This document shows, in pieces, positions 62,774 through 64,000 of a DNA stretch of 64,000 nucleotides (positions are counted from its first letter, which is position 1; every line of letters begins with the position of its first letter). Made by a program: the position numbers and the translations under genes. Under the pieces are notes generated by a model that saw nothing but the letters and a program-made list of their open reading frames with translations, was not told the origin of the DNA and made no database searches. The stretch is from a candidate division KSB1 bacterium (GTDB lineage: Bacteria; Zhuqueibacterota; Zhuqueibacteria; Zhuqueibacterales; Zhuqueibacteraceae), in NCBI GenBank assembly GCA_034506175.1, contig JAPDQB010000004.1, positions 83,894-147,893 on the forward strand, read 5' to 3'.

Positions 62774-63130
62774 ATGGACCCTGTCACGCTCGCTGCCATG
62801 GTCATCGCGGCGCTCTCGCCGCTGGTGACCAAGGGCGCTGAAGAAGTCAGCAAGACCGCCTTTAAAGACGCCTACCAGGCCATCAAAAAGCGCTTTGCCA
62901 AGAAGCCGGAACAGCAGTCCGCCCTGGAAAAGTTCGAAAAAAATCCCGCCACCGGCGCTCCGACCTTCCAGGCCGCGCTGGCGGAGCATTTGGCGACAGA
63001 TGACGAGCTCATTCGCTTGCTGGCAACGGCATTGGAAAAATCCGGCTCGGCTCCGGTTGGCTCATTGGTCGGTAAAATCGAAGCGGAAAAAGTGGTGGTG
63101 GCAGAAAAGATCAATACCGTGAACATGTAG
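62774..63130 (+). CDS. Short effector-like protein ending in an amyloid-type signalling motif
   Basis: 118 residues. The first ~85 residues are helical and begin MDPVTLAAMVIAALSPLVTK, an opening typical of small N-terminal effector (Bell-like) domains in NLR systems. The last 14 residues are EKVVVAEKINTVNM, a hydrophobic alternating segment. A near copy, QKAVVAENIGQVII, opens the NTPase gene at 63685. In amyloid-signalling NLR pairs an effector and its receptor carry such matching motifs. Ribosome-binding site AAGGAG is present. Confidence 0.6.
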   Translation: MDPVTLAAMVIAALSPLVTKGAEEVSKTAFKDAYQAIKKRFAKKPEQQSALEKFEKNPATGAPTFQAALAEHLATDDELIRLLATALEKSGSAPVGSLVGKIEAEKVVVAEKINTVNM

Positions 63131-63684
63131 CATGGCCGGTCGATCACCCAAACCGCCTGGCGGCAAGAGCGTCAAGTCAAGGTTCAGATCAAGCGGCCAC
63201 CGCTTCAATTTTCAAAAAGTAAGCTGTTCCTCGTCCCGTCAGGGACGTTCGAGAGCAGCCCATCAATTCATTGATGGGAAAAAGAGACCGCATTGCCTCC
63301 CACTAGTCCCGTAGCGCAGACATCTTGTCTGCATGCAGGCTGGAAGCCTGCGCTACGGTATTTTCGTGGTAATGGCCCATGCCCGGGTGCGGCACCCGAT
63401 CATGATGAAAATAAACGTTTGTCGTGTCGCCTTCAGGCGTTTAACTTTTGTCGGGAGCCCGACGCCTCAAGGCGCAACGCCGAACTGATTTTCAGAGGAA
63501 TACTATAGGGACGGTAGAAGCATCTCTCGATTGACGCGATCGGTCATGAAGTCGCGAGGTTTTCAATCGTCCCTTGCGGGACTGTTTCGGGAAAGGTCAT
63601 TCGCAACCCAGAATTGAAATTCCGGGCTATTTTCACATTTCCCTTTGGGACAAAATTCCTAATGTCTTGCCTGGCTTGATACCC
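63131..63684. repeat. Repeat-dense intergenic region
   Basis: No gene is supported here. It holds several short hairpins: CGTCCC-gtca-GGGACG (63232-63247), CCCATCAA-ttca-TTGATGGG (63259-63278), the outer stem CCGTAGCGCAG/CTGCGCTACGG (63309-63358) enclosing two smaller hairpins, and GTCCC-ttgc-GGGAC (63569-63582). Copy 2 of the dispersed repeat also lies here. These are REP-like palindromes, probably inserted between the effector and NTPase genes. Confidence 0.6.
63378..63500. repeat. Dispersed hairpin-rich intergenic repeat, copy 2
   Basis: This matches copy 1 at 4424-4521 at both ends (CATGCCCGGGTGCGGCACCC; TTTTCAGAGGAA) and in ATCATGA..AAAAT. The core differs but is again palindromic (CGCC-ttca-GGCG, TCGGG-ag-CCCGA, CGCCT-ca-AGGCG). 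Same ends with changed, self-pairing cores suggest an RNA or DNA structural element. Confidence 0.55.
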
Positions 63685-64000
63685 ATGCCACTTATCAATC
63701 ACCTCACGGCGCAAAAGGCCGTCGTTGCCGAAAACATCGGGCAGGTCATCATCAACCTCACCCGCGGCCTCGAGGCGCTGTCGACGCGCTACGACGGTCG
63801 CGTCCAAAATTTTCTCGAATACTACCTCGGCACCCAAGCCCAGCCCGCGCCTTTTGGTGGACGCGCCCGGGATTTGGCCGGCCTCGATGCCTGGCTGCAT
63901 GATCCGGCTGCGCCGCCCTATGCCGCTCTCATTGCGCCCGCGGGTCGCGGCAAATCGGCCCTGCTCGCCCATTGGATCACTCGCCTCGAATCACGGCCGG
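63685..64000 (+). CDS. STAND/NACHT-like NTPase, 3' end beyond the window
   Basis: 105 codons are visible and open to the window edge. After MPLINHLTA come QKAVVAENIGQVII (residues 10-23, matching the C-terminus of the upstream effector), a linker, PFGGRARDLAGLDAWL (the segment before the P-loop in STAND proteins) and a Walker A-like APAGRGKS with Lys at residue 90. The layout (signalling motif, then GRxxxLxxLxxWL, then P-loop) is that of bacterial NLR-type receptors. The sensor repeats would lie outside the window. No ribosome-binding site is clear. Confidence 0.65.
   Translation, partial: MPLINHLTAQKAVVAENIGQVIINLTRGLEALSTRYDGRVQNFLEYYLGTQAQPAPFGGRARDLAGLDAWLHDPAAPPYAALIAPAGRGKSALLAHWITRLESRP

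Noticed and set aside
63132..63314. Open frame directly after the effector-like gene
   Set aside because: It covers palindromic repeats, is Arg/Ser-rich and has no ribosome-binding site.

Overview
The window looks like a chromosomal contig of a Gram-negative bacterium of the Bacteroidota/FCB side of the tree. The indicators are a SusC/SusD pair, TonB-dependent receptors, PKD and F5/8 domains on secreted proteins, and C-terminal tails of the form NFPNPFNP...VYDLQGREV...G.Y found on secreted proteins of FCB candidate phyla (KSB1, Calditrichota, Ignavibacteria types). No genus can be named from this sequence. GC is moderate to high, genes are mostly on the plus strand, and repeat-rich gaps mark the accessory stretches.

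Left part (1-10.9 kb): a SusC/SusD pair closed by a clean terminator is followed by an accessory patch on the minus strand. That patch has an Avd-like four-helix-bundle gene, an orphan copy of a diversity-generating-retroelement (DGR) type variable region, a nucleotidyltransferase/small-protein pair, and a TIR-Lcl(DUF1566) gene whose last 30 codons are the second variable region. A truncated avd copy follows. No reverse transcriptase or template repeat is in the window. Next come a RuBisCO-like (form IV type) gene, a DUF104 antitoxin with a broken PIN toxin, an SPOUT rRNA methyltransferase and a HEPN pair with a strong promoter.

Middle (11-26 kb): a TrlF-like PHP+SMC-type ATPase, an Ada-type DNA repair protein, a haem-binding protein, a peptidase-MA-like protein, tRNA-Ala(GGC), a doubly frameshifted secreted phytase, a metal (zinc/manganese type) uptake locus with its own outer-membrane protein but no ATPase gene, an MBL hydrolase, a CaiB-type CoA transferase and an unknown secreted protein.

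Carbohydrate block (26.5-37.5 kb): an Rbs-type sugar ABC system (binding protein, double ATPase, permease) interleaved with two GH38 proteins. One keeps the catalytic residues; the other has lost them. Import and trimming of mannose-containing glycans is the likely theme.

Right part (37.5-64 kb): a DUF433 antitoxin, M20 amidohydrolase, a TonB receptor flanked by two homologous lipoproteins, a transposase graveyard, three SPOR proteins (one decayed), a fused E1 2-oxoacid dehydrogenase, M1 aminopeptidase, response regulator, several membrane proteins, EF-P with an unusual loop, a membrane protein plus pYEATS protein, a YgfK-like Fe-S flavoenzyme, a subtilase and a fused molybdenum hydroxylase. 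At the right edge a short effector-like protein ends in a motif that recurs at the start of a STAND/NACHT-like NTPase, which suggests an NLR-type pair signalling through an amyloid motif.

The two most unusual systems are the RT-less DGR patch (4.4-7.3 kb) and the candidate amyloid-motif effector/NLR pair (62.8-64 kb).
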